A stretch of DNA of 64,000 nt from Bacillota bacterium (GTDB lineage: Bacteria; Bacillota; Clostridia; Oscillospirales; Ruminococcaceae): assembly GCA_023418925.1 (NCBI GenBank), contig JAEZYS010000014.1:36637-100636 (forward strand). The letters are read 5' to 3'. Positions 8,321-16,093 of this stretch are shown in pieces; position 1 is the first letter of the stretch, and every line of letters begins with the position of its first letter. The notes beneath the pieces are model-generated. The model had not been told where the DNA came from. It saw only the letters and a program-made list of their open reading frames with translations, and did not search any database. The position numbers and the translations under genes were made by a program.

Positions 8321-8998
8321 TCAATTCTTTACTTCTTTATTATAATTTTCAATCATTTTATCCCATGCTTTTTCAAGATCGCTGTCAAGGTTGAAAAGTC
8401 CTGAGCTGCCTACGATGAAAACTTCAACACCTGCGTCTGCAAGTCTTTTGAAAGTCTTTTCATTGCATGAACCATCAACTTCTATAAGATAATTATAGCC
8501 GATCTTTTGCTTGAGTTCTTTAAGTTCTCTTATTTTATCAAGCATTTCTACGATAAATGGTTGTCCAGCAAATCCTGGGTCAACGCTCATTACTGTAACC
8601 TTATCAAGTAAATGAATGTAATGCTGTATATACGATACAGGTGTTGCAGGATTAAGAACTACACCAACCTTGCATCCTTTTGATTTAATCTTGTTGATTA
8701 TTCTGAATGCATCAGAATTGATTGTTTCAGCATGAGGACAAATGTAACCTGCTCCTGCATCTGCAAGAGGTTCAATATAATCATCAGGAGTTGTAACCAT
8801 GAGGTGACAATCAAGAGGAATTTTACAAACTGGGCTTATTGCTTTACAGAAGTCAGGTGATAGTGTAATGTTCTTTACAAAATGTCCGTCCATGATATCT
8901 ACATGATAAAAGTCAGCTCTTGTGTTAAGAATTTCGATTTGCTCCTTAATATTAAGGAGGTCCATACACATCAGGGATGGGTTAAACATTGGTTTCAT
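8321..8998 (-). CDS. alsE: D-allulose-6-phosphate 3-epimerase
   Basis: Ribulose-phosphate 3-epimerase superfamily (TIM barrel), converting allulose-6-phosphate to fructose-6-phosphate. It keeps the AlsE-specific run NPSLMCMDLL, HVDIMDGHFVKNITLSP, PLDCHLMV, VGVVLNPATPV, TVMSVDPGFAGQPFI and IEVDGSCN...GVEVFIVGSSGLFN. Metal ligands are the His/Asp pairs in HVDIMDG, DCHLMV and the EVDG segment. Remembered E. coli AlsE shares these stretches far more closely than Rpe does. AAAGGA precedes the ATG. It is the specific gene that makes allose the best guess for the operon. Confidence 0.93.
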   Translation of the reverse strand: MKPMFNPSLMCMDLLNIKEQIEILNTRADFYHVDIMDGHFVKNITLSPDFCKAISPVCKIPLDCHLMVTTPDDYIEPLADAGAGYICPHAETINSDAFRIINKIKSKGCKVGVVLNPATPVSYIQHYIHLLDKVTVMSVDPGFAGQPFIVEMLDKIRELKELKQKIGYNYLIEVDGSCNEKTFKRLADAGVEVFIVGSSGLFNLDSDLEKAWDKMIENYNKEVKN

Positions 8999-9063
8999 AA
9001 ATTTGAGTTTCCTTTCTGGATTTAGGTTTCATCAAATAAAAACCTGACTATAATTTTACAATA

Positions 9064-10035
9064 TTACTTTTTCTTAGCTGTTGCTACTAAGTGATCCATA
9101 GTAACTGAGAGGATGATAAGTGAACCCATTACGATCTTCTGATAGTTACTTGGGATAAGGAGTGCTGTCATACCGTAGTTGATAAGACCGATGATAAGAC
9201 CACCGATTACAACACCGCCGATTTTACCTTTACCACCCATGAAGCTTGTACCACCGATGATTGTTGCTGCGATTGCATAAGTTTCATAGCCTGTACCTGC
9301 TGTAGGGGCAGCTGCACCTACACGTCCGAGAAGAACTATACCTGCAATACCTGCACATGTTCCTGAAATCATAAACACTAAAAGTGTATGTAATTTCACG
9401 TTTACACCAGAGTACCATGCTGCGTCTTTGTTTCCACCGAGGGCGTAGATATTTCGTCCCGCCTTACACTTCTTTGTGAAGAACATAAGAATTGCTGCTA
9501 TTACAAGGGTTATGATTACTGAGACAGGGATGAAGAAGATACTTCCGCTCATTGCTGTACTGAATGATACAGGGAAACCAAAGATATTTCTTGAATTAGA
9601 AATTACAAGCATTACGCCCTGAAAAATTGACTGTGTACCAAGTGTGATGATGAACGGATGAAGACCTGTTTTATTAACAAGAAATCCATTAACAAAACCA
9701 ATTACTGTTCCGAGAAGAACACCAAGGATAATAGCCGGAATAACTGGAACGCCATTTACCATCATTATAGCTGTGATCATTCCTACAAGGCCAGCTACTG
9801 CACCAACTGAAAGGTCAATACCTGCAATAAGGATTGCAAAGAACTCACCAAGAGCAAGCAGAATGTTTACTGAACTCTGCTTTAATATCTGCGGAATACT
9901 ATCTGGGCTGAAAATACTTGACGGCTTTGAAATTGTAAGAATCGCAAGAAGCAATAAGAACATTCCGACTGTTCCGTACCTCTGCCAGAAGATTCCGAAA
10001 TTAAAACTTGATTTTGAATTTATTTTTTCACTCAT
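9064..10035 (-). CDS. alsC: sugar ABC transporter permease (AlsC/RbsC type)
   Basis: Integral membrane subunit of a carbohydrate importer, 323 residues with about eight to ten hydrophobic segments. Characteristic motifs are LALGEFFAILIAGIDLSVGA, GLHPFIITLGTQSIF, AGRNIYALGGNKDAAWYSGV and GGTSFMGGKGKIGG near the C-terminus. It follows alsA by 20 bases and precedes alsE, completing an ATPase-permease-binding protein set within one operon. Confidence 0.93.
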   Translation of the reverse strand: MSEKINSKSSFNFGIFWQRYGTVGMFLLLLAILTISKPSSIFSPDSIPQILKQSSVNILLALGEFFAILIAGIDLSVGAVAGLVGMITAIMMVNGVPVIPAIILGVLLGTVIGFVNGFLVNKTGLHPFIITLGTQSIFQGVMLVISNSRNIFGFPVSFSTAMSGSIFFIPVSVIITLVIAAILMFFTKKCKAGRNIYALGGNKDAAWYSGVNVKLHTLLVFMISGTCAGIAGIVLLGRVGAAAPTAGTGYETYAIAATIIGGTSFMGGKGKIGGVVIGGLIIGLINYGMTALLIPSNYQKIVMGSLIILSVTMDHLVATAKKK

Positions 10036-10055
10036 CTAACATTACCTCTATTCTA

Positions 10056-11591
10056 TTATTCGCCTGTAGACGCTTTAAGAATTTTTTCTTCAGTTGCATC
10101 TGCAACATTAAATTCTGCTGTAAGATCGCCGTTTCTGAATACACATATTCTGTCACAAACAGAAAGCAGTTCAGGCATTTCCGATGATACCATGAGAACA
10201 CCCTTGCCTTCATCTGCTAGCTTTCTCATTAGGACATATATTTCACTCTTACTTCCGACGTCAATACCCTTTGTAGGCTCGTCAAAGATAATAACTTTTG
10301 ATTCACCGGCCATCCACTTACCAAGAATAACCTTCTGCTGATTTCCTCCGGAAAGCTCAGTAATATTCTGCTCAATAGTATGGCACTTAATTCTCATATC
10401 CTCTTTTTGCTTATGTGCATATTTGAGTTCATCATTATTATTCAGAAGACCTATAAGACCTTGAACCCTTGAAGATTTCAGGAAAGGAACAATAGATATG
10501 TTCTGCTTAATACTGAAGTTATTCAGAATACCGGTTTCACGTCTGTTTTCGGTAACCATTGCAACTCCTTCTTTAATTGCCTCATAAGGAGAGTTGATTT
10601 GGATTTCTTCACCGTTCAAATAAATCTTACCGGATTTCTTAGGGTCAGCTCCGAATATTGCCTTCATAAGTTCGCTTCGTCCTGCACCAACAAGACCTGC
10701 AAATCCAAGAATTTCTCCTTTATGGAGTTCAAAGGAAACATCCCTTATCTTGTCATCCTTGCGGGAAAGATTTTCTACCTTGAAAATGACAGGTTCCTTT
10801 GAAAGATCAAGACCACTTGTATTATGATATATTCCCTTGATTTCACGGCCAACCATCATCTTGATAATCTCATCAATTGTTACATCAGCAACATCTCTTG
10901 TACCTACATAAGTTCCGTCCTTTAGAACAGTTATTCTGTCTCCGATACGTTTTATTTCATCCATCTTATGTGAGATGTAAACAATTCCTTTTCCCTCTGC
11001 TTTAAGCTGACGTATAATTTCAAACAAATGATCAACTTCTGAATTTGTAAGTGATGTTGTTGGTTCATCCATGATAATTATATTTGCATTTGCAACTAAC
11101 GCTTTTGCTATTTCACACTGTTGTTTTTCGGAAATGCTGAGATCCTCAACCAATGTTTTTGAGTTTCTCTTTAATCCAATTTTTTTCATAGCAATATCAG
11201 CTTTTTCATTCATAAGCTTGTAATCTACAACAGAGATGCCAGCTTTTTTAATAGTAGGAAGCTTCCCTACGAAAAAGTTTTCAAGAATCGAAAGCTCATT
11301 GATTACGCTGAGTTCCTGATAGATAATACTAATTCCGCCGTCATATGAATCCTTTGGAGTAAGTTGGCTGTATTCTTTTCCATTAAGAATAATCTTTCCT
11401 TTGGTTGGCTGATAAACACCGCTCAGTATTTTCATTAGAGTGGACTTTCCTGCACCATTTTCACCCATCAGAATATGAACTTCGCCTGCTTTCAGGTCAA
11501 AGGATATATTGTCCAATGCTTTAACTCCAGGGAACTCCTTGGATACGCCTTCAATTTTTACTAGTGTTTTTGAATTATTTATCTCTTCCAA
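10056..11591 (-). CDS. alsA: sugar ABC transporter ATP-binding protein with two ATPase domains
   Basis: Tandem ATPase of the ribose/galactose/allose type, 511 residues. The first half has Walker A GENGAGKST, LSISEKQQCEIAKAL and Walker B IIIMDEPTTSL. The second half has the degenerate GLVGAGRSE loop typical of this family, ELSGGNQQKVILGKWM and IIFDEPTKGIDVG. No ATG is suitably placed; TTG at 11591 is used because GGTGAG sits about 7 bases upstream and MEEINNSKTLVKIEGV is a natural N-terminus. First gene of the operon; an operator lies about 80 bases upstream. Confidence 0.93.
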   Translation of the reverse strand: MEEINNSKTLVKIEGVSKEFPGVKALDNISFDLKAGEVHILMGENGAGKSTLMKILSGVYQPTKGKIILNGKEYSQLTPKDSYDGGISIIYQELSVINELSILENFFVGKLPTIKKAGISVVDYKLMNEKADIAMKKIGLKRNSKTLVEDLSISEKQQCEIAKALVANANIIIMDEPTTSLTNSEVDHLFEIIRQLKAEGKGIVYISHKMDEIKRIGDRITVLKDGTYVGTRDVADVTIDEIIKMMVGREIKGIYHNTSGLDLSKEPVIFKVENLSRKDDKIRDVSFELHKGEILGFAGLVGAGRSELMKAIFGADPKKSGKIYLNGEEIQINSPYEAIKEGVAMVTENRRETGILNNFSIKQNISIVPFLKSSRVQGLIGLLNNNDELKYAHKQKEDMRIKCHTIEQNITELSGGNQQKVILGKWMAGESKVIIFDEPTKGIDVGSKSEIYVLMRKLADEGKGVLMVSSEMPELLSVCDRICVFRNGDLTAEFNVADATEEKILKASTGE

Positions 11592-11669
11592 TATATCTCA
11601 CCCATTCTTTATTGTTATTTTGCATACATATATATGGAAATACAATATGTTTTTTGTGTAAATAATTTA

Positions 11670-11681
11670 GTAAAGGTTTAC
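11670..11681 (-). promoter_or_regulatory. LacI-type operator upstream of the allose operon
   Basis: GTAAAGGTTTAC, a perfect palindrome outside the two central bases, identical to the copy at 12821-12832 in front of the regulator gene. On the minus strand it falls between a weak -35 (TTCAGC) and -10 (TAAATT) with 17-base spacing, a position fit for repression. The promoter elements are tentative. Confidence 0.75.
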
Positions 11682-11700
11682 GTTGTGCTGAAGTTATTAT

Positions 11701-11716
11701 CTCACAAAAATGTGAG
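11701..11716. other. short inverted repeat between lacI and alsA
   Basis: CTCACA AAAA TGTGAG, a perfect 6-bp hairpin flanked by near-symmetric ATTAT/AATAAT. It has no T run, so a terminator for lacI is doubtful; it may be a second protein-binding site. Confidence 0.4.
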
Positions 11717-11796
11717 AATAATATCACCTTCCCATTATTAATTTTTACTTTTTTCTTTACATAAATTATTACTTAAGTTTTTGCACAATTTTGTAT

Positions 11797-12792
11797 TCAG
11801 GTAGAATCTCTTTTCACAAGTGTGACAGGTATGATTGTTACCTTATCCTTAATTTTCTTTCGACAAATAAGATCAAGTGCTGTTTGCCCTGCTTTTAATG
11901 CAAGAGCTTCTGTATCCTGAGAAATTGTTGTTATCGGTGGGTTTGAAAATTCTGAAAAAGGAACGTTATCAAATCCAATAACCTTAACCTGCTGAGGAAC
12001 AGAAATGTTGTGATTTTTCAATGCATGAATACATCCGAGTGCCATTACATCATTCGTAGCAAATATTCCGTCAAAAAAGCAGCCCTCTTCATCAAGTAAT
12101 TTTTCAATTGCATCCCTTGCGTCTTCATAAACAGGATAACATGTTGATTCCATCACATTGTCAAGAGATAAATTGTTTTCATCAAGAGCCTTTAAAAGTC
12201 CTCTTCTTCTCTGACGGATAGTTGAAGCTAGTCTTTTATCCCTCAAAAAAAGAATTTTTTTGCAGCCTTTTGAAATTAGCTCCTTCCCTGCCAAATATCC
12301 ACCTTCCTCATTATCCGAAAGTATAAGTACTTCCGCATTCTGTGGAGCTCGGTCTATATAGACAACAGGAATATTTCTTACGTTATTGATATTTTTAATC
12401 TCATTCTGTCCCGAAATGTAAATTATTCCGTCAACATTTTTTTCAACAAGATTATTTATATGCATATTTTCCAGATTATAATCTTCGTTTGAATCACATA
12501 TCAAAAGCGAATATTTATGTTTCAGGAAGAAAAGATCAAGTTCATGTATTATCTTGGCGAAAAAGTTATTTGTAATGTCAGGAACAATTACTCCAATACT
12601 ATGACTTTTATTGGTTCTAAGCCCTATAGCATTGACATTCGGAGTAAATCCACATTCTTCAATAGTTTTCTTGACTTTAGCTTCAGTTTCGGCTGAGTAC
12701 CCTCCAAGGTTATTAATTACCCTTGAGACTGTTGCAGTTGAAACTCCTGCTTCTTTAGCCACATCAATTATTGATATTTTTTTCTTTTCTAT
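11797..12792 (-). CDS. LacI-family transcriptional regulator of the allose operon, with an ATA (or ATT) start
   Basis: Repressor with N-terminal helix-turn-helix (IIDVAKEAGVSTATVSRVIN), hinge region and sugar-binding effector domain starting SIGVIVPDITNNFF; GIFATNDVMALGCIHAL and VIGFDNVPFSEFS are typical. The only canonical start (GTG, 12762) would delete the first part of helix 1 and has no ribosome binding site. AAAGGAGA at 12799-12806 is correctly spaced for ATA at 12792 (or ATT at 12795), giving an N-terminus xEKKKISIIDVAKEAG like other LacI proteins. Identical palindromes in front of this gene and the allose operon suggest it controls both. Confidence 0.85.
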   Translation of the reverse strand: MEKKKISIIDVAKEAGVSTATVSRVINNLGGYSAETEAKVKKTIEECGFTPNVNAIGLRTNKSHSIGVIVPDITNNFFAKIIHELDLFFLKHKYSLLICDSNEDYNLENMHINNLVEKNVDGIIYISGQNEIKNINNVRNIPVVYIDRAPQNAEVLILSDNEEGGYLAGKELISKGCKKILFLRDKRLASTIRQRRRGLLKALDENNLSLDNVMESTCYPVYEDARDAIEKLLDEEGCFFDGIFATNDVMALGCIHALKNHNISVPQQVKVIGFDNVPFSEFSNPPITTISQDTEALALKAGQTALDLICRKKIKDKVTIIPVTLVKRDST

Positions 12793-12798
12793 AATACT

Positions 12799-12806
12799 TC
12801 TCCTTT
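12799..12806 (-). promoter_or_regulatory. ribosome binding site that decides the lacI start
   Basis: AAAGGAGA on the minus strand; 3 bases separate it from ATT (12795) and 6 from ATA (12792). No ATG, GTG or TTG lies in frame between it and the GTG at 12762. Confidence 0.7.
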
Positions 12807-12820
12807 CGTCAAAAAGTTGA

Positions 12821-12832
12821 GTAAAGGTTTAC
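12821..12832 (-). promoter_or_regulatory. LacI-type operator in front of the regulator gene
   Basis: GTAAAGGTTTAC, identical to 11670-11681, about 15 bases downstream of the -10 box, a standard autorepression position. Confidence 0.75.
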
Positions 12833-12847
12833 GTATTGCGTGTCATA

Positions 12848-12876
12848 ATAGTAACGCCATTACTCACTTTTGTCAA
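12848..12876 (-). promoter_or_regulatory. sigma-70 type promoter of lacI
   Basis: Minus strand: TTGACA (12876-12871), 17-base spacer, TACTAT (12853-12848). The remaining sequence between here and 13080 is AT-rich with no recognised feature. Confidence 0.7.
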
Positions 12877-13085
12877 TGGCTTAAAATTATTTTTGTTATT
12901 TTAACATTACTTAAACTTTTTCGATTTATGCAACTTGAACAAAGCAATATGAAGTTATTAACATTTTGTTACTTTTATAGTTAATATATCTAATCTATAA
13001 AAATCCTTATTATCCAGAAATTTATTTTATATTGCTTATTTTAATCATATTTCTTTCAACTTAAAGCAAGTAAATTATATAAAAA

Positions 13086-13115
13086 AACAATGCATATTTT
13101 TCAAAATGCATTGTT
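13086..13115 (-). terminator. terminator of the carboxynorspermidine synthase gene
   Basis: Stem AACAATGCAT / ATGCATTGTT; in minus orientation it is followed by a seven-T run and lies 20 bases past the stop codon. Confidence 0.85.
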
Positions 13116-13137
13116 TATTATTAACAAATATAAATTT

Positions 13138-14340
13138 TTAATCTACAAGATCAGGATTAAAGCTTTCCTTCCAAGGAAGTCCCCATTTATTGAGAGCATC
13201 CATAAACGGATCAGGATCGAATTCTTCTATATTATATACACCAGGCTTTTTCCACTTGCCAGTCATAACCATCATTGCACCTATCATTGCCGGAACTCCT
13301 GTTGTATAGGAAATTGCCTGTGAACCAACTTCAGCATAGCATTCCTCATGAACACATACATTGTAAACATAGTACTTTACAGGCTTTCCGTCCTTATAGC
13401 CCTGCATAATACATCCGATGTTTGTTTTACCCTTTGTTCTTGGGCCAAGGGAAGCAGGATCAGGAAGAACTGCCTTAAGGAACTGCAGCGGAACAATTTT
13501 CTTTCCTTCAAAATCAATCGGCTCAATAGAAGTCATACCTACATTTTCAAGACACTTCAGATGTGTTAGATAACTTTGTCCGAAAGTCATAAAGAAACGG
13601 ATTCTTTTTATACCATTAATGTTAAGAGCAAGTGATTCCAATTCCTCATGGTGAAGAAGATACATATCCTTTTCGCCTACCTCTGGGAAATTGTAAACTC
13701 TTTTAATTTCCATCGGTTCAGTTTCAACCCATTTACCATCTTCAATGTATGATCCCTTTGCTGACACTTCTCTTATATTAATTTCAGGATTAAAATTTGT
13801 AGCAAACGGATAGCCATGATCACCTGCGTTACAGTCAAGAATATCTATATAATTTATTTCATCAAAATAATGTTTCTGAGCATATGCACAGAAAACACCG
13901 GTTACACCCGGATCAAATCCACTTCCAAGAAGAGCAGTTATTCCTGCCTTTTCAAATCTCTCTCTGTAATCCCACTGCCATTTATATTCAAACTTTGCAG
14001 TATCAACAGGCTCATAGTTTGCAGTATCAACATAATCAACTTTGCACTCAAGACACGCATCCATTATAGTAAGATCCTGATAAGGCAATGCAACATTTAT
14101 ACAGATATCAGGTTTAAAACTCTTCATAAGTGCAACAAGCTCTGCGACATTATCTGCATCAACCTTTGCGGTCTGTATCTTAGTTTTAGTTATTCCGCTG
14201 AGCTTTTCTTTTAATGCATCACACTTTGACTTTGTACGTGATGCAATCATAATCTCCTCAAAAACCTCATCATTCTGGCAACACTTGTGTATAACAACCG
14301 ACGCAACACCGCCGCATCCAATAATCAATGCTCTTCCCAC
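13138..14340 (-). CDS. carboxynorspermidine/carboxyspermidine synthase (saccharopine dehydrogenase family)
   Basis: NADPH-dependent enzyme of the alternative spermidine pathway, condensing aspartate semialdehyde with a diamine. Visible are the Rossmann motif ALIIGCGGVASVV at the N-terminus, DICINVALPYQDLTIMDACL, VDYVDTANYEP, LLGSGFDPGVTGVF and YPFATNFNPEINIREVS. The 400-residue length and these blocks fit the bacterial carboxyspermidine dehydrogenase group rather than lysine-pathway saccharopine dehydrogenase. The start is GTG at 14340, after GGAAAGG somewhat far upstream (13 bases); the frame is closed by a stop just before it. The usual partner decarboxylase is not in this window, so the gene stands alone. 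Confidence 0.82.
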   Translation of the reverse strand: MGRALIIGCGGVASVVIHKCCQNDEVFEEIMIASRTKSKCDALKEKLSGITKTKIQTAKVDADNVAELVALMKSFKPDICINVALPYQDLTIMDACLECKVDYVDTANYEPVDTAKFEYKWQWDYRERFEKAGITALLGSGFDPGVTGVFCAYAQKHYFDEINYIDILDCNAGDHGYPFATNFNPEINIREVSAKGSYIEDGKWVETEPMEIKRVYNFPEVGEKDMYLLHHEELESLALNINGIKRIRFFMTFGQSYLTHLKCLENVGMTSIEPIDFEGKKIVPLQFLKAVLPDPASLGPRTKGKTNIGCIMQGYKDGKPVKYYVYNVCVHEECYAEVGSQAISYTTGVPAMIGAMMVMTGKWKKPGVYNIEEFDPDPFMDALNKWGLPWKESFNPDLVD

Positions 14341-14548
14341 TATTTAAAACCATCCTTTCCGAAATTCAGAAATAATATATTTTTAAAACGCATTAAAATA
14401 AGCAAATTATAACACAGATATTTATTTTTCGCAACAGTTACATCTTAAATAATAAATATCTTACTTCATATATTTATATTACATATGTACAATTTTTAGT
14501 CAACTATGTAAAATATGTACTAAAATATATAAATATATCAAAATAATC

Positions 14549-14577
14549 TTGTAAAAAAATAAGATTTGTTATATAAT
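14549..14577 (+). promoter_or_regulatory. promoter of the DUF342 gene
   Basis: TTGTAA, 17-base spacer, TATAAT. The preceding 14341-14548 is very AT-rich and shows nothing else recognised. Confidence 0.6.
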
Positions 14578-14626
14578 TATATTATTAATAATTATGTATA
14601 ACTACTTGTCTAAAAAGGAGGATATT

Positions 14627-16057
14627 ATGGGAGATAATAATATAAATGAAATTAACAACACTGCTTCTGATTATCATACTGCTCCTGTAGACGGTGACGT
14701 TATTATTTCTGTAAACCCTAGCTGTTCTGAAGCTTTTATGATTCTTTACGGAGCTTCTAACGGAGGTAAGGAAGTTGATTATGACAGAATAATGAGTGAA
14801 CTTAAAAAGATAGGAATAGTTCACGGAATAGATTCTAGTGCTATAAATCAGGCTATTCACAGCAGGAATTTTGAAAATCAGACTTCAATTGCTAAGTGGA
14901 CTGCCCCTGTAGAAGGCAAGAATGGTACAATAAAATATAGTTTCAGCAAGACAACAGAAGCAAAGCCTATTGAAAATGCAAAAGGATTTGTTGATTACAA
15001 GGATCTTGGTATTATCAGAAATATAACCAGTGGTACAGTAATTGCTGAAATATCCTTTCCAACTGAAGGTACACCCGGAACAGACCTGAAGGGCAACAGT
15101 GTTGCTCAAAGACCTGGTGTAAATGCTGTTTTCGGGCTAGGAAGCAACACTGAACTTACCAAGGACGGAAGTAAAATCATTGCCTCTGTAAGCGGAAATC
15201 TTGTTTATAGAGGTGGAGCATTCTGTGTAGATACTGTTGTTACTATTAAAGGAGACGTTGATTCCTCTGTTGGAAACATAGACTTTATCGGTGATATTGT
15301 TATTAGGGGAGAGGTCTGTGAAGGCTTCAAGGTTTCTTCAATGCAGAACATAACTGTAATGGGTAATGTAACTGGATGCACAATAGAAGCAGGTAAAAAT
15401 GTAACTATAAAAAAGGGTTGTATTAATTCAAAGGTAATTGCTCACGGTGATGCTGTTTTCGGATTCTGTGAACACTCCAACATCACCTGTGATGGTTCAG
15501 TAACTGCTCAGAACTTTGTAATATGCACTGTATATTGTGGACAGACACTGATTGCAAAGGACGCAAGAGGAAGCCTAATGGGTGGAAAATATACCTGCCT
15601 GAAGGGTGCAGAATGTCAGAATATCGGCAGTAAAAACTACACTCTTACAGAACTTTGCATCGGCGACAATGCAATTCTTGCTGAAGAAAAAAGCAAGCTC
15701 GAAAAAGCAATTACTGAAATTGATACAAAAATTCTTAGATGTAATCAGATTGTTGATTTCCTTTCCGAGAAAAAGAAAGCTATTTTCCGTTTGCCGGAAG
15801 ATAAGGAAGAGTTGCTCGGGTCTTCTGTCCGTTCAAGGGTAATGCTTGGTATGGAAAAGAAAAAGAACCTTAAAAGGATTGCTGAAATTGAACTTGCTTT
15901 GCAACAGAAACAGTATCTTGCTATAACTTGTAAGGGAACTGTTTATCCGGGCGTAAGAGTTACAATAAATGATAGTGTATTTAAATTTGAATCTGAAACA
16001 GTACGGTGTAAAATATATCTTGATGAGCTTGGTGATATTGTTACTGCTCCATTGTAA
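14627..16057 (+). CDS. DUF342 (FapA) family protein
   Basis: 476-residue cytosolic protein. The N-terminal third has the DUF342 domain (GIVHGIDSSAINQAI, then a PVEGKNGTIKY segment and PTEGTPGTDLKGN). The centre is a repetitive beta-helix (VRGxVxxGxxVxAxxxIxVxGxV pattern), and a C-terminal coiled coil runs from about residue 360 to 430. The family includes FapA, linked to flagella and polar development in some bacteria, but no flagellar gene is visible here and function is unknown. The start at 14627 follows AAAGGAGG. The gene is 36 bases upstream of the GGDEF gene and may be cotranscribed with it. Confidence 0.85.
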   Translation: MGDNNINEINNTASDYHTAPVDGDVIISVNPSCSEAFMILYGASNGGKEVDYDRIMSELKKIGIVHGIDSSAINQAIHSRNFENQTSIAKWTAPVEGKNGTIKYSFSKTTEAKPIENAKGFVDYKDLGIIRNITSGTVIAEISFPTEGTPGTDLKGNSVAQRPGVNAVFGLGSNTELTKDGSKIIASVSGNLVYRGGAFCVDTVVTIKGDVDSSVGNIDFIGDIVIRGEVCEGFKVSSMQNITVMGNVTGCTIEAGKNVTIKKGCINSKVIAHGDAVFGFCEHSNITCDGSVTAQNFVICTVYCGQTLIAKDARGSLMGGKYTCLKGAECQNIGSKNYTLTELCIGDNAILAEEKSKLEKAITEIDTKILRCNQIVDFLSEKKKAIFRLPEDKEELLGSSVRSRVMLGMEKKKNLKRIAEIELALQQKQYLAITCKGTVYPGVRVTINDSVFKFESETVRCKIYLDELGDIVTAPL

Positions 16058-16093
16058 ACAATTTTAGTAACTTACTGAATTTTGGAGGCAATT

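Noticed and set aside
11701..11716. CRP-type site or lacI terminator
   Set aside because: The half-sites are in inside-out order for CRP (TCACA...TGTGA with 4-base gap) and there is no T run for a terminator.
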